Positions 35,118 through 43,898 of a stretch of 64,000 bases of DNA are shown piece by piece. The stretch covers positions 462,575 to 526,574 of the forward strand of contig CAVTCJ010000001.1 of the NCBI GenBank assembly GCA_963733145.1, written 5' to 3'. The notes beneath the pieces were generated by a model. That model searched no databases, had not been told where the DNA came from, and worked only from the letters and a program-made list of their open reading frames with translations. Numbering within the stretch: the stretch's first letter is position 1; every line of letters begins with the position of its first letter. Origin of the DNA: JAHIKV01 sp963733145. Its GTDB lineage: Bacteria; Planctomycetota; Planctomycetia; Pirellulales; Thermoguttaceae. The position numbers and the translations under genes are program-made.

Positions 35118-37978
35118 CGCAGTTTATCGCTCTCGGCAGCCGCGCGGCGGGCGTCGAGCCGTCCTTTGAGGGCCTCGCGGAGCTTGCTTTCTACATTGGG
35201 ATCGTGGGGCCTGCGCTGGCGGCACCACGTGAGATACTTCTCGGCCTCGGCGAACGACCTTGCTTTCAACAGGTCCAGGCCATACGCATAATGGGCGTCG
35301 AAGCTGTTCGGATCGGATTTCAGGGCATTGCGGCCGCAGCGCAGCGCGTCGGCGCCATCGTCCAATTGGGCGTGCAGCGACCGGGCTTCGAGCCATAATG
35401 CGGCGGCCTTGGCTTGGTCTGCTTTTGCCGCTTCCTCTTCAACTTTTATCGCCCGGCGCCGGGCCAGAGACTCCAATTGTCCCGCCGGACAATGTTTCAG
35501 ACACTCGGCGTGCAGCGCTCGAAGTCCGTCCAAGTCCGGTTGCAACTCCCGAATCACATAATCGGCCACGGCCGGCACATTCTGGGGCGCTGTGGCGGAG
35601 ATCAGCTCGCCGATGATCTGCCGCTGCCGACGGGGCCCCGAGCGAAAAGCCCGCCGCGCGTACTCCAACCAGCCTCGCACGTCGCCGGCCAGCAGAGCCT
35701 CGCTGGCAGCCGCCTCCAGTACGGCGCCGTCGTAAGGCCGCACGCGCAAGGCTTGTTGAAGGTATACGTGGCGGACGTCCCTGTTGCCGCAGAGAAACGA
35801 CAACTCTGACATATAGACGTACGCGCGCCCCTCAAGGGGGCTCAGCGCCAGCGCCTGTCGAGTTTGATCGAGACACTGCCGGAGAAGCACCCAATGGGCG
35901 CCCACCGCCCGCGAGAGCCATTCATCGAGCGCCGCGCCCGAGGGGAACCGCGATTGCAGCGCCGCGTCGCGAATGTGGGCCAAGGACATGCGGTTCTCGG
36001 AATTCGCTTGCAGGGCGTCGAACAGCCGGCGATAGGCCTCGGCCAACGCCAAATGGGCCTTGATGTGCGACGGCGACCAACGCACAACTTTCTCCAAACA
36101 GGCAACCCACCGCCGTTGGACGCCCGCATCGGCGTTATCGGGATCATCTGGCATATCCGGGCGAACGTGCTGCACGTTGCGGGCGACCATGTATTCGTCC
36201 CAATACGCTTGCGCCATCGTCGGGCCGAAGCGGTTCGCGATCATCCAACCGCCGAGGATTGTCAGACCGACCGCAACGGCCGGCCAGGCTAGGCGTTGGA
36301 AGAGGGAAGAGGGAAGAGGGAAGAGAGAAGAGAGATTGGAGGGCGCCGGCCCGACCGCCGCACCCCGCTCACTTACCACCGACCCGCGGCCCCCGACCTC
36401 TGACCTCTGACTTCTGGCCTCTGCCCTCTGCCCCCGCGACAGTTGCCACATCCGCTGGGCGCAGGCGGCCAGGATGACGGCCATCGCCATGCAGGCGGGA
36501 ACGTACCAGATGAAGTCCACCACGGCGTGGGCCATCGAGGCGGCCAAGCTGGCGGCAATCGCCCCGGCGGCTACTTTGTATCGCGGCGGCGCGGAGGACC
36601 AGACGCCGCCCACACACCAGTAGACGCACAACCCGATGCCCGCCAGCAGCAGAACGGCGCCGAGGACGCCGGTTTCCAGGATTTCCTGGAGGTAGCTGTT
36701 CTCCGCATTGGTCGATTCGATCTGCGCGTCCGAGTTCAAATCGGTGTACATCGGGTAGATTCGCTGGAAGCTTCCCGCCCCGGTTCCCATCGGCAAATAG
36801 TCGGCGGCGGCGGCGATCGTGGCCGTCCAGATGGTTCTTCGCCCGGCCGATTCGTCGACCTGATCCAGCGAGCCGGAGGTCAGGCTTTCCAGGCGATGGC
36901 TGACCCGCTCGTAACCGAAGATTCCCAAACCGGCGGCGATCAGAGCGATCGAGAGCGCCAGCCCGGCCAGCAAGCGGCCGCCGAAGGAGACCGTGCGATA
37001 GCAGACCGCCGTGCAGATCAGGGCGGCGAGGAACATCGCCGCGATGCCGCCGCGCGAGAGCGAGAGCAGCCCGGCGAACAAAACAAGCCCTAGCGCCAAG
37101 GCCAGCATGTAGGTTCTCAATTCACCGCGGCTGACGCCGGACGCCGGCAAACGACCCTTCTTAGTATCGAGGCCGTGCGAGCGGCGCATGGAATCTTGCA
37201 GCCACCAGATCAAAGGACCGAGCCCCAAGGCCAAGAATTGGGCGAAATGATTGCGGTTGGTGAACGTGCCCTTGGCTACGCCCGAGGCCAAAGACAGGGG
37301 ATGCTCGTAGAACCAGAGGAACTTGCCGTTGCCGAACAGCAATTGCAGTAGGCCCACGACGGCCATGATTACGGCCGACAAGGCGCACCAGCGCAACAGC
37401 CGTTCCACGTCTTCTATGAGCCGAATCCGCTGCACGGCCACCAGGAACAACAAGGCATAATCGAGGAAAATGACCAGGGCCGCCAAGGTTTCCGCCGGAG
37501 TGAAAGAGATGTACGACCAACTGCCGAACCGTGCGGGACCGTCGCCGGCGGACCACAAGGGCAACACTTCAGCGGCGCGAGGGGCCAGTTTCGACGGCAA
37601 TCCGGCAGGTAGGGGGACAGCCTGAACGACCAGCAGCAGCGCTCCTAGCAGCAGCAACGGCAGGGCCGCGGTCGGCCGCCAGGCGTTGTCGTGGCGGTGG
37701 CACTGTCTGAGGCTCCACGCCCAGGCCGCTGCCACGGCACAAACGGTCAGCACGAGTTGCCCCGCCGGATGTCGCCCGCCCATCAACAGCGGCACGGCGA
37801 AGACCGCTCCCGCCAGGCCGCAGTCGACGACCCGCAGCAGAAACACGTCGATGCTGTGCTTCGAGCTTAGCGGGTGTCCAGCAACAACTTGTGGTGCAGG
37901 CGTCCCGCCTGCTCCGAGCAGCCGAGACGGCTGCACCACAAAACACGATGTTGATTTTAGACGACTGCTTAGAACCAC
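35114..37978 (-). CDS. O-antigen ligase/Wzy-like membrane protein with C-terminal TPRs
   Basis: The 954-residue protein has about a dozen membrane helices in its first 500 residues. The Wzy_C/O-antigen ligase core includes GVAKGTFTNRNHFAQFLALG and GAGSFQRIYPMYTD. A large soluble TPR-like region (residues 590-950) follows, for example IKAHLALAEAYRRLFDALQ and FDAHYAYGLDLLKARSFAEAEKYL. The likely role is polymerising or ligating surface polysaccharide. The GTG start overlaps the wza-like stop, and the first ~25 codons run through a REP element (37886-37943). A low-complexity stretch near residue 530 comes from GA-rich tandem repeats (36296-36433). Confidence 0.85.
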   Translation of the reverse strand: MVLSSRLKSTSCFVVQPSRLLGAGGTPAPQVVAGHPLSSKHSIDVFLLRVVDCGLAGAVFAVPLLMGGRHPAGQLVLTVCAVAAAWAWSLRQCHRHDNAWRPTAALPLLLLGALLLVVQAVPLPAGLPSKLAPRAAEVLPLWSAGDGPARFGSWSYISFTPAETLAALVIFLDYALLFLVAVQRIRLIEDVERLLRWCALSAVIMAVVGLLQLLFGNGKFLWFYEHPLSLASGVAKGTFTNRNHFAQFLALGLGPLIWWLQDSMRRSHGLDTKKGRLPASGVSRGELRTYMLALALGLVLFAGLLSLSRGGIAAMFLAALICTAVCYRTVSFGGRLLAGLALSIALIAAGLGIFGYERVSHRLESLTSGSLDQVDESAGRRTIWTATIAAAADYLPMGTGAGSFQRIYPMYTDLNSDAQIESTNAENSYLQEILETGVLGAVLLLAGIGLCVYWCVGGVWSSAPPRYKVAAGAIAASLAASMAHAVVDFIWYVPACMAMAVILAACAQRMWQLSRGQRAEARSQRSEVGGRGSVVSERGAAVGPAPSNLSSLFPLPSSLFQRLAWPAVAVGLTILGGWMIANRFGPTMAQAYWDEYMVARNVQHVRPDMPDDPDNADAGVQRRWVACLEKVVRWSPSHIKAHLALAEAYRRLFDALQANSENRMSLAHIRDAALQSRFPSGAALDEWLSRAVGAHWVLLRQCLDQTRQALALSPLEGRAYVYMSELSFLCGNRDVRHVYLQQALRVRPYDGAVLEAAASEALLAGDVRGWLEYARRAFRSGPRRQRQIIGELISATAPQNVPAVADYVIRELQPDLDGLRALHAECLKHCPAGQLESLARRRAIKVEEEAAKADQAKAAALWLEARSLHAQLDDGADALRCGRNALKSDPNSFDAHYAYGLDLLKARSFAEAEKYLTWCRQRRPHDPNVESKLREALKGRLDARRAAAESDKLR
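36296..36433. repeat. GA/CT-rich tandem repeats inside the O-antigen ligase gene
   Basis: GGGAAGA units (36296-36335) and TCTGACCTCTGACTTCTGG units (36395-36433) flank about 60 bases. All are read in frame as a hydrophilic loop (RAEARSQRSEVGGRGS and SSLFPLPSSLFQ) between two membrane segments. Confidence 0.75.
37886..37943. repeat. TTGTGGTGCAGGCGTCC palindromic REP doublet in the ligase 5' end
   Basis: AACTTGTGGTGCAGGCGTCCCGCCTGC and GCCGAGACGGCTGCACCACAAA halves make two hairpins in inverted order. It is nearly identical to 41048-41102. Here it is translated (VVQPSRLLGAGGTPAPQVV) between the GTG start and the first membrane helix. Confidence 0.87.
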
Positions 37979-39072
37979 GAGAGCGTGCCTCCCACGCTGA
38001 AGCGGATGAACGTTCTGATTGTGTCGGCGACGGCCGTCAGGGCGGTCTGCTCGACCGAGACCGTGTCGCCGGGGGCCAGGAGGAGGTTGTCGCGCCCGTT
38101 CTTTGCGGCTTGCAGGCTGACTTTGATGCGGACCGGCTCGGCCGCGGTGGCCACGTGGCGGATCACCAAGATGTCTTCGGCCACGGGATTATTGCATCCG
38201 CCGGCCAACGCCAGGGCGTCCAGGACGCGCAGCTCCTTGTCGGGCGGATAGGGGAATTGCCCCGGTTTCTGCACCAATCCGATCACCTGCACCGGCTGCA
38301 AGGTGCGCTTCGAGACGTGGACCACGTCGCCGTCCGCGAGGTCCGGAACCTTCACCGCGCCGGCGGTGGCCCCGGCAAGGTCCACTCTTGTCACCTGGGA
38401 CACCGCCTGCGCGTAAGCGGCCTGCGCAGCGCTTCCGTCGGCGCCGACCGGGAGATTGGGCGGCGGCATCGCCCGCGTCAGGTTGCGCGTGTCGGTATGG
38501 CGGATCTCCACGTCCGTACCGGCGTCCTTGCTCAATCCGCCCGCGGCCAGGAGCGCCGCCATCAGCGAAGTCGAACCGCGCGGCAGCGAGACAGTCCCCG
38601 GCTTGTTCACCGCTCCCACCACCGTCACCTTGCTGGTATGGCATTGCTTCATGGTCACGGTAATGCAGGGCGTGCGAAACACGCCGCGGACAATGCTCTG
38701 GGAATTGATGAATTGCTCCGCTTTTTCGACCTCTAGCCCGCCCACACTGATTCGACCCACCAAGGGGACGACGATGCTCCCGTCGTCGGCAACGCGGACC
38801 GGCGACGAGGTCGTAGTGAGTTTCGTATAGTCGGTGACCATGGAAATCTCGAGCAAGTCACCCGGCTGAATGACCTCGGCGCTAACGGATTGGTCGGTCA
38901 ATCCGGAGAGATTTAAGGCCTCGAGGTCCAAAGGCGCCGGGGCGTAGAACTCGGGCGGCAAGTTGGCGACGCGATAGACGCGCTCGGAACATCCGCTACT
39001 GAGACAGATGGCCGCCAAAACTCCCATGGATAATAGGCATGAAGCCGGATGCCGGAAATGTCGGTGCTGCAT
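37969..39072 (-). CDS. Wza-like polysaccharide export lipoprotein
   Basis: The 367-residue protein has a lipoprotein signal (LLSMGVLAAICLSSGC). The Poly_export domain is VIQPGDLLEISMVTDY, then PVRVADDGSIVVPLVGRISVGGLEVEKAEQFI, followed by SLBB repeats (KVTVVGAVNKPGTVSLPRG; VQVIGLVQKPGQFPYP). It would form the periplasmic/outer-membrane export channel for exopolysaccharide. The ATG at 39072 gives a somewhat long leader; an inner ATG before GVLAAICL would also serve. The stop overlaps the O-antigen ligase GTG, making a three-gene operon with the PHP phosphatase. Confidence 0.9.
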   Translation of the reverse strand: MQHRHFRHPASCLLSMGVLAAICLSSGCSERVYRVANLPPEFYAPAPLDLEALNLSGLTDQSVSAEVIQPGDLLEISMVTDYTKLTTTSSPVRVADDGSIVVPLVGRISVGGLEVEKAEQFINSQSIVRGVFRTPCITVTMKQCHTSKVTVVGAVNKPGTVSLPRGSTSLMAALLAAGGLSKDAGTDVEIRHTDTRNLTRAMPPPNLPVGADGSAAQAAYAQAVSQVTRVDLAGATAGAVKVPDLADGDVVHVSKRTLQPVQVIGLVQKPGQFPYPPDKELRVLDALALAGGCNNPVAEDILVIRHVATAAEPVRIKVSLQAAKNGRDNLLLAPGDTVSVEQTALTAVADTIRTFIRFSVGGTLSWF

Positions 39073-39617
39073 GGTCCAATAAAGCTACAGATGAGATGTC
39101 CAACAGTAAGATGAGATCGCAGGCCACAAGCAGGGGCCGCTCCGGCCCCATCACGAATAGGGGGCGGAGAATAACGGACAGCCGCCGAAGCCGTCAAGAC
39201 CGGATTGGGCACGAAGTTCCCCTTCGTTCCCCTTATGTTGGGGTGGCAGTTGCATTGCCACCCCGGCGCGGCAGTTCAAATGCCGCACCAACATCTTGGA
39301 TATGCCGCCTTTTGCAAGCAGAAAATCACACTGGGTTGACTGCGGGAGATGCGTCAACGAGGTTGGTCTGGATGTATTTTGCCAGTTCTGCCGGATTTTC
39401 CAAAGAATCGCATTATATCGCGCCGACCAATAGACTTCAGGCAGGCGTCTTGCGCGAGTACCTTCCGCGTCGGACGCCGAATTGGAACAAAATACAGGTT
39501 CAGTCTGCCTGGAATGAGGAGTGTCTGTTTGAAACGACGTGGTTTTCAACTCCCAAACCTGGAACGCCTGAACCCTTTGGTTGCGGCCTCGGCTGCCTTA
39601 AAATTAGGGGGGACACC
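39073..39617. other. 545-base divergent intergenic region
   Basis: This region lies between the wza-like gene (minus) and the lipoprotein gene at 39618 (plus). It holds the palindrome at 39236-39293 and must contain two divergent promoters. No convincing gene is seen; the open frame running through it lacks homology and joins the 39618 gene only by absence of stops. Confidence 0.6.
39236..39293. repeat. TGTTGGGGTGGCAG palindromic REP doublet
   Basis: TGTTGGGGTGGCAGTTGCATTGCCACCCC and GCGGCAGTTCAAATGCCGCACCAACA form two unlike hairpins inside complementary TGTTGG/CCAACA ends, again the head-hairpin-hairpin-head plan. Confidence 0.75.
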
Positions 39618-40796
39618 ATGAGGTCTTCGTTTTTGTCGTTGTTGGTTGCGTGTGTGGTGATTGCGGGATGCCGTACACCGTGCAACAAGAATAACCTCCC
39701 GCCCGCCAACATGCTCATGCATCCCGGGCCGGGCGCAGACGGTCCCGGACCGGGCGTGATGATGTATCAGCCCGAGATGCCCTCGCCGGCAGTGACCTCC
39801 CAGATGGCTTTCGTCGGCCCCGACGGCATGGCGGTAAGTTGGGACATCTCCGGCCCGGGAATGTTCGACTCGGAACCGTTGATTTGTCCGGGCCGCTACA
39901 ACTTCCCGCAAGGGGCCATCTACCGGCTGAAACTGTCGAATATCCCCGGCCGGCCGGGCGTCGAACTCTATCCGACGCTGGAAATCGGTCCGGTGATGCC
40001 GCGGACCGAGGCCTTCCTGGCGCACAACGCCATTCCGGTGCAATTTACGCCGGAGGATTTCGACCAGGTCCTTAGCGGCAATTTCGTCACCAAAGTAATC
40101 TATCTGCCCGATCCCGAGTATCAAGAGTTGGCCCTGGCCGGCGTGGAAACGTTGGTCAGCACGCGGCTCGATCCGGGCGTCGATCCGATCGTCGAGGCCG
40201 ACCGCCGCGGAGCGATCCTGGCGATTGTGCGGCTGGGCAACAAGGACCTCCAGGTTCCCAGCGACGGGATGCAGGAAGGCGGCGTGGCCCCGACCTCCTA
40301 CGAGTGCCCGGAAGGATACCAAGGCGGCCCCCAAAACGCGCCCATGGCCCCGATGCCGATGGGGATGCAGGTCGGCACGCCCACGACCATGCCCAGCGGC
40401 TACATCTCCGGCGTGACCGGCCCTCAATACGGAATGCCGATGTGCGGCACGCCGATTGGTTTGCCCGGTCCGCCCAGCGTGCCGATGGGAGTTCCCGCCG
40501 GTTTGCAGAAGCACGTGATGAAGAACCACACGCGGGTCCGGCTGCCTGAGCCGACCGACAAGATTCGCATCGACGTGAGACAGCGGCCGGGAATGAGCTA
40601 TCCGCGGCCGCCCGACCGTGCCCGGATCGTGGAAAACACCCGCAAGGGCGTCGGATTTTTCAAGCAGCCCCTGTTTGACACCCGCGAGGTGATTAAACCG
40701 GACTGTGCGAATCAGGAGGGGTACGGATACGAAGAGCAGTGCCCCGAGAACAACCAGAACAACGACAACGGAGAAGATTGCCCCGCCGGGCAATAA
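39618..40796 (+). CDS. lipoprotein of unknown function, paralogue of the 41160 product
   Basis: The ATG at 39618 follows AGGGGGG by a few bases. The 392-residue product begins with a lipoprotein signal (MRSSFLSLLVACVVIAGC). Its core (residues ~75-215) reads GAIYRLKLSNIPGRPGVELYPTLEIG, then IPVQFTPEDFDQVLSGNFVTKVIYLPDPE and GAILAIVRLGNKDL. A long Gly/Pro/Met-rich segment (APMPMGMQVGTPTTMPSGY) follows, and the acidic Asn/Glu-rich end is ENNQNNDNGEDC. The core is clearly shared with the next gene. I do not recognise a named domain. It is probably an outer-membrane or envelope lipoprotein. A strong terminator-like hairpin follows at 40871. Confidence 0.82.
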   Translation: MRSSFLSLLVACVVIAGCRTPCNKNNLPPANMLMHPGPGADGPGPGVMMYQPEMPSPAVTSQMAFVGPDGMAVSWDISGPGMFDSEPLICPGRYNFPQGAIYRLKLSNIPGRPGVELYPTLEIGPVMPRTEAFLAHNAIPVQFTPEDFDQVLSGNFVTKVIYLPDPEYQELALAGVETLVSTRLDPGVDPIVEADRRGAILAIVRLGNKDLQVPSDGMQEGGVAPTSYECPEGYQGGPQNAPMAPMPMGMQVGTPTTMPSGYISGVTGPQYGMPMCGTPIGLPGPPSVPMGVPAGLQKHVMKNHTRVRLPEPTDKIRIDVRQRPGMSYPRPPDRARIVENTRKGVGFFKQPLFDTREVIKPDCANQEGYGYEEQCPENNQNNDNGEDCPAGQ

Positions 40797-40870
40797 TGGG
40801 CAGAAGCCGGCGGTTTTGCGATGCCCCGCGACTGCGGACGCAGGGCGAAGGACTCGGAGGAGAGACAAAC

Positions 40871-40899
40871 CCCCGCGACCGCAGTCGCGGGGCGTTTTT
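40871..40899 (+). terminator. rho-independent terminator after the 39618 gene
   Basis: CCCCGCGACCGCAGTCGCGGGG forms a perfect-stem hairpin immediately followed by CGTTTTTTTT. The left half also pairs with an upstream GCCCCGCGACTGCGG at about 40824, so an alternative longer structure exists. Confidence 0.75.
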
Positions 40900-40947
40900 T
40901 TCACTACGCATTCGTCTATTGATGTTCAGAAAACAAATGCGACATTT

Positions 40948-41013
40948 GTTTAGCGGCCGTCGGTACGACGGCCCGTGTTCCGCCGCTAACCGACGTACCG
41001 TCGGCCGCTAAAC
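40948..41013. repeat. GTTTAG palindromic REP doublet, copy 3
   Basis: GTTTAGCGGCCGTCGGTACG opens and CGGCCGCTAAAC closes the element, with a CGTGTTCCGCCGCTAACCGACG centre. Same family and orientation as 2407-2491. Confidence 0.86.
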
Positions 41014-41047
41014 AGTTGCGTTACTTTTCTGACGGTCAATAAAATCA

Positions 41048-41102
41048 AGTTGTGGTGCAGGCGTCCCGCCTGCAAGGTGCAGCCGAGACGGCCGCACCAC
41101 AA
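41048..41102. repeat. TTGTGGTGCAGGCGTCC palindromic REP doublet, intergenic copy
   Basis: Near-identical to 37886-37943. It lies 35 bases from the GTTTAG element at 40948, so two unrelated families have inserted side by side upstream of the 41160 gene. Confidence 0.87.
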
Positions 41103-41159
41103 ATCACGTAGTTCATTCTGGTCTTCGACACGTTACGACACTTGAACCAACTCGCGACA

Positions 41160-42005
41160 ATGGTCCGATCGATCCGCTTTCTGGCGACGCAGGCGCACCG
41201 CCGTCGATTATTTCCGGGCAGGACGGCGCTGCTGGCGTTTTGGTGGTTGAGCGCGGCGGCGATGCTGTCCGCCCAACAACCGAACGCGCATTACCTGCAT
41301 CACGGCGTGATGCCACCGGGAGCGATTGGCGGCCAGCAACTCCAGCGGGGAGGACCATTGCCCGGGTTCTATCAGCCGGTCGAGATCAAGGCCCCCAAGG
41401 GGGTCTTGGTCTCGCTGGCGGTGGACAATCAGTTCGATCCAGCCGCGCCGGCCCCGCGAAAGGCCGGCCTGTTGATCGGAGCGGTATATCGTTTGCGAGT
41501 GACCAACATCCGTTTGGCCGAGGGAATGGAAGTCTTTCCCACGATCGAGATCATCGACCGCACCTACGCGCCGCGCGGCCAGGAGCTGCGCTTCCCCATT
41601 CCCGTCGAACTGACGGAAGAGGACTTGAAGCTGGCCCTCCAAGCGAAGTTCGTAACGCGGGTGATATTTCTCGAAGACCCCCGCCGCGCCGTTCCGGCGG
41701 CGGAAAACGCGCCGGGACAAAATTGGTTCGAGGCCGCGCCGGGCCAGGACCCGCTGGCGGTGGCCGACGGGCTGGGACGCCCGGTGGCGATTCTGCGACT
41801 GGGCGCCAGACTGCCCGACCAAGGATCGGACCCCTTCTTCTTCTTCGGCTCGCCGCCGTTCGTGGACTTCCCGCCCAGCCGAACCGTGAGTCTGCTGCCG
41901 CCACCGCCCGGGACAAAGGCGAACGGCGATGAGCGGAATCTTCCGGCCGGCAGAGCGGTCAGTTCATCCTTAGCTCCTCCAAGACAAACCAAGCCCAGGC
42001 CATGA
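41160..42005 (+). CDS. exported protein of unknown function, paralogue of the 39618 lipoprotein
   Basis: The start is ATG 41160 (281 residues). The N-terminus is basic and long (MVRSIRFLATQAHRRR), then hydrophobic TALLAFWWLSAAAMLSAQQ, a probable signal peptide or anchor. The core matches the upstream gene: GAVYRLRVTNIRLAEGMEVFPTIEI, IPVELTEEDLKLALQAKFVTRVIFLEDP and GRPVAILRLGARLPD. It lacks the Met/Gly-rich extension and ends Pro-rich. Tandem duplication followed by divergence is the simplest explanation. Its stop overlaps the ATG of the DUF11 gene (ATGA), so the two are translationally coupled. Confidence 0.8.
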   Translation: MVRSIRFLATQAHRRRLFPGRTALLAFWWLSAAAMLSAQQPNAHYLHHGVMPPGAIGGQQLQRGGPLPGFYQPVEIKAPKGVLVSLAVDNQFDPAAPAPRKAGLLIGAVYRLRVTNIRLAEGMEVFPTIEIIDRTYAPRGQELRFPIPVELTEEDLKLALQAKFVTRVIFLEDPRRAVPAAENAPGQNWFEAAPGQDPLAVADGLGRPVAILRLGARLPDQGSDPFFFFGSPPFVDFPPSRTVSLLPPPPGTKANGDERNLPAGRAVSSSLAPPRQTKPRP

Positions 42006-43441
42006 CGCACTACTGCCCCAGCCGACCTGAATTGACGGGTGCCACTGCTGGCTTGTCCAGCAGTGCGGGGAACACTGCTGGACAAGCCAGCAGTGGCGCC
42101 CAACACGCCAAGCCAGAGCGGCTGTACCACTACGTTCAACCACAGTCGGACGAAAGCCTTTGGCCCAATCCCTGGCGGATGGCCCTGATCGCCCTCTGCG
42201 CACTGATCCTTTGCTCCTGCCGCAGCCCCGCCGGACCGCACGGCGCCGCGGGTCTTATGGGAGGAGCGACAGGAGGAGATCAGCAAGGCGCGATGACCGT
42301 AGGGCAGGAGCAGCAAAGCGTAAGGACTGTAGGGTGGGACCAGCGAAGTGCAGTCCCACCAACTGGATATGGCGATTCCTTGCCGGCCGAGGCCTACACC
42401 GGTGCGCCGGCCACGCAGGACAGGTTGTCAACCTGTCCTACGGACTGCCCTCCGCCCGGCATGGAGCAAGGCCCGCCGATGCCCTACGAACCGCAAGGTC
42501 CCTGGGCGCCGCCGGGAATCAGCCGGCCCTGGCCCCCGGATGAATATATCCGCGACGGCGGCGACGTGGGCGTGCCCGCCGCAGTCAGCGGCGGCGGCGA
42601 GTTGGGCGGACTGGAAATGGAAGATGCCGTGGCGACCTACAATCCGCCGGGCGGCCGAACACTGGTCCAGCCGAGCAACAAGGTGTATATCTATGCCCCG
42701 CGCTTCGGCGCCGTCCGTCAGGTGGTCAGCCTCGTGGCCAACGAAGAGCGGCAGCACGTCGGCGGGGTCCACTTGCCCGAACGCCTCGAAACGCCGACCA
42801 TCACGCAACCGGTGGCCGACGCCGAACAGAACGTCCAGGCGATGGGCGAGAAAGCCGCGCGGCCGGTCGTGGCCCTCCGCACACGCGCGGGCGGTAACGT
42901 GCTCTCCAGCGTAATCCATCCCCGCGGCTTCCAAAACTCCTTCAAACCGTTTGAAAACCTCTCGGTGCTCCGGCTGGGCGTCTACGAAGGAAGCGAAATG
43001 CCCTTCCTTGCCGACTCCTCGCAGGCGGCCATCGCCTGGTCCAACGTCCAAGCCGTCCAGGTCATACTCGACCGCACCGGCGCAATGGCCGAAGTCAAGT
43101 ACGACAAGGCGCTGTCGCTCTACACCGTCTCCTCGCCGCCGGGCAAGCCGAAACTGCAACTGGTCAAGGTGGCCTCGACGCCCTTCGCCAAGCCGGGAGA
43201 GATGGTCGACTTCACCCTCCGCTTCGACAACGTGGGCAACGAAACGCTCGCCAACGTCACGATCATCGACAGCCTGAACACGCGGCTCGAGTACGTGGCC
43301 GACAGCGCCCAGTGCAGCGTCGAGGCGAAGTTCTCGACCCAGCCGAACGAGGGCGATTCGGCGGCCGTCCGCTGCGAGTTGACCAAGCCGCTCGAGCCGG
43401 GCCAGGGCGGCCTGCTCCGCTTCCGTTGCCGGGTGCGATAG
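42002..43441 (+). CDS. DUF11-domain lipoprotein carrying three in-frame palindromes
   Basis: This is a 479-residue protein. A lipoprotein signal, MALIALCALILCSC, appears only at about residue 60, after a palindrome-encoded leader (GATAGLSSSAGNTAGQASSG). Two more repeats are read in frame at 42328-42360 and 42417-42439. The middle is Pro/Gly-rich. The last ~80 residues form a DUF11/OmcB-type Ig-like domain (KVASTPFAKPGEMVDFTLRFDNVG, then NETLANVTIIDSLNTRLEYV). Such domains occur in large cell-surface proteins. It is coupled to the 41160 gene, so the three genes from 39618 probably make one envelope structure. Its function is unknown. Confidence 0.82.
   Translation: MTHYCPSRPELTGATAGLSSSAGNTAGQASSGAQHAKPERLYHYVQPQSDESLWPNPWRMALIALCALILCSCRSPAGPHGAAGLMGGATGGDQQGAMTVGQEQQSVRTVGWDQRSAVPPTGYGDSLPAEAYTGAPATQDRLSTCPTDCPPPGMEQGPPMPYEPQGPWAPPGISRPWPPDEYIRDGGDVGVPAAVSGGGELGGLEMEDAVATYNPPGGRTLVQPSNKVYIYAPRFGAVRQVVSLVANEERQHVGGVHLPERLETPTITQPVADAEQNVQAMGEKAARPVVALRTRAGGNVLSSVIHPRGFQNSFKPFENLSVLRLGVYEGSEMPFLADSSQAAIAWSNVQAVQVILDRTGAMAEVKYDKALSLYTVSSPPGKPKLQLVKVASTPFAKPGEMVDFTLRFDNVGNETLANVTIIDSLNTRLEYVADSAQCSVEAKFSTQPNEGDSAAVRCELTKPLEPGQGGLLRFRCRVR
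42038..42100. repeat. GGTGCCACTGCTGGC palindromic REP doublet at the start of a CDS
   Basis: GGTGCCACTGCTGGCTTGTCCAGCAGTG and its near-perfect complement at 42073-42100 are separated by seven bases. Each half is itself a hairpin (CACTGCTGG...CCAGCAGTG). It is translated between the DUF11 protein ATG and its hydrophobic signal. Confidence 0.88.
42328..42360. repeat. single GTAGGGTGGGAC REP unit in frame
   Basis: This is one arm of the 33476-33559 element (TGTAGGGTGGGACCAGCG...CAGTCCCACC). It is read in frame as VGWDQRSAVPP in the DUF11 protein. Confidence 0.8.
42417..42439. repeat. AGGACAGGTTG...CAACCTGTCCT hairpin in frame
   Basis: A perfect 11-base inverted repeat with no more than one loop base is read as DRLSTCPTD within the DUF11 protein. 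Confidence 0.75.
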
Positions 43442-43575
43442 CTCGCTTTCAGAATGGTGGTAGTTTCGAGTTGGCTTTGCCCCCGTCACTTCTCGTGAGG
43501 CGATCGCAACGGCCGGAAGATACCTGAGAACAAGCCGTTTTCGACGCCATAATCACTCTGCGACCGTACCACCTA

Positions 43576-43651
43576 TTAGGGCTGGCGAATCAATAAGTGG
43601 GGGACTGTCCCAATTTTCGTTCGACGAAAATGGGACTGTCCCCTTCTGAAA
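43576..43651. repeat. 76-base GGGGACTGTCCC element, left copy of an inverted pair
   Basis: The element has TTAGGGCTGGCGAATCAATA followed by the hairpin GGGGACTGTCCCAATTTTCG/CGAAAATGGGACTGTCCCC. Its reverse complement matches 44527-44602 at 75 of 76 positions by hand alignment. It sits upstream of tRNA-Asp. Confidence 0.9.
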
Positions 43652-43778
43652 CGCGACAGTTATTAATTTGCCGATCCTTAGCGGGAAATATCGCGGTCCG
43701 GCGTAGGCGCGTCCCCAATCCCCGAAATCCTTCGACTGGACTACTTCAATCCTCGATTATTTGCAGAATCAAAACACC

Positions 43779-43806
43779 TTGCGGGCCGAAAATTTGAGGG
43801 TATAAT
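43779..43806 (+). promoter_or_regulatory. sigma-70-like promoter of tRNA-Asp
   Basis: TTGCGG (43779-43784), a 16-base spacer and a consensus TATAAT (43801-43806) lie 18 bases before the tRNA 5' end. Confidence 0.7.
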
Positions 43807-43824
43807 TCAGCGTTTGCGAGTTAC

Positions 43825-43898
<74 letters not shown>

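Noticed and set aside
36296..36433. Possible CRISPR-like tandem array
   Set aside because: Units of about 7-19 bases are contiguous, degenerate and inside a coding frame, with no spacers.
41208..42316. Minus-strand open frames opposite the 41160 and DUF11 genes
   Set aside because: They lack homology and are explained as shadows of plus-strand genes that share signal peptides, an ATGA overlap and paralogy.
43441..43575. Possible attL-type duplicate of the tRNA 3' end near the tRNA
   Set aside because: No second copy of the tRNA-Asp 3' sequence is visible anywhere in the window, so an attachment site cannot be claimed.
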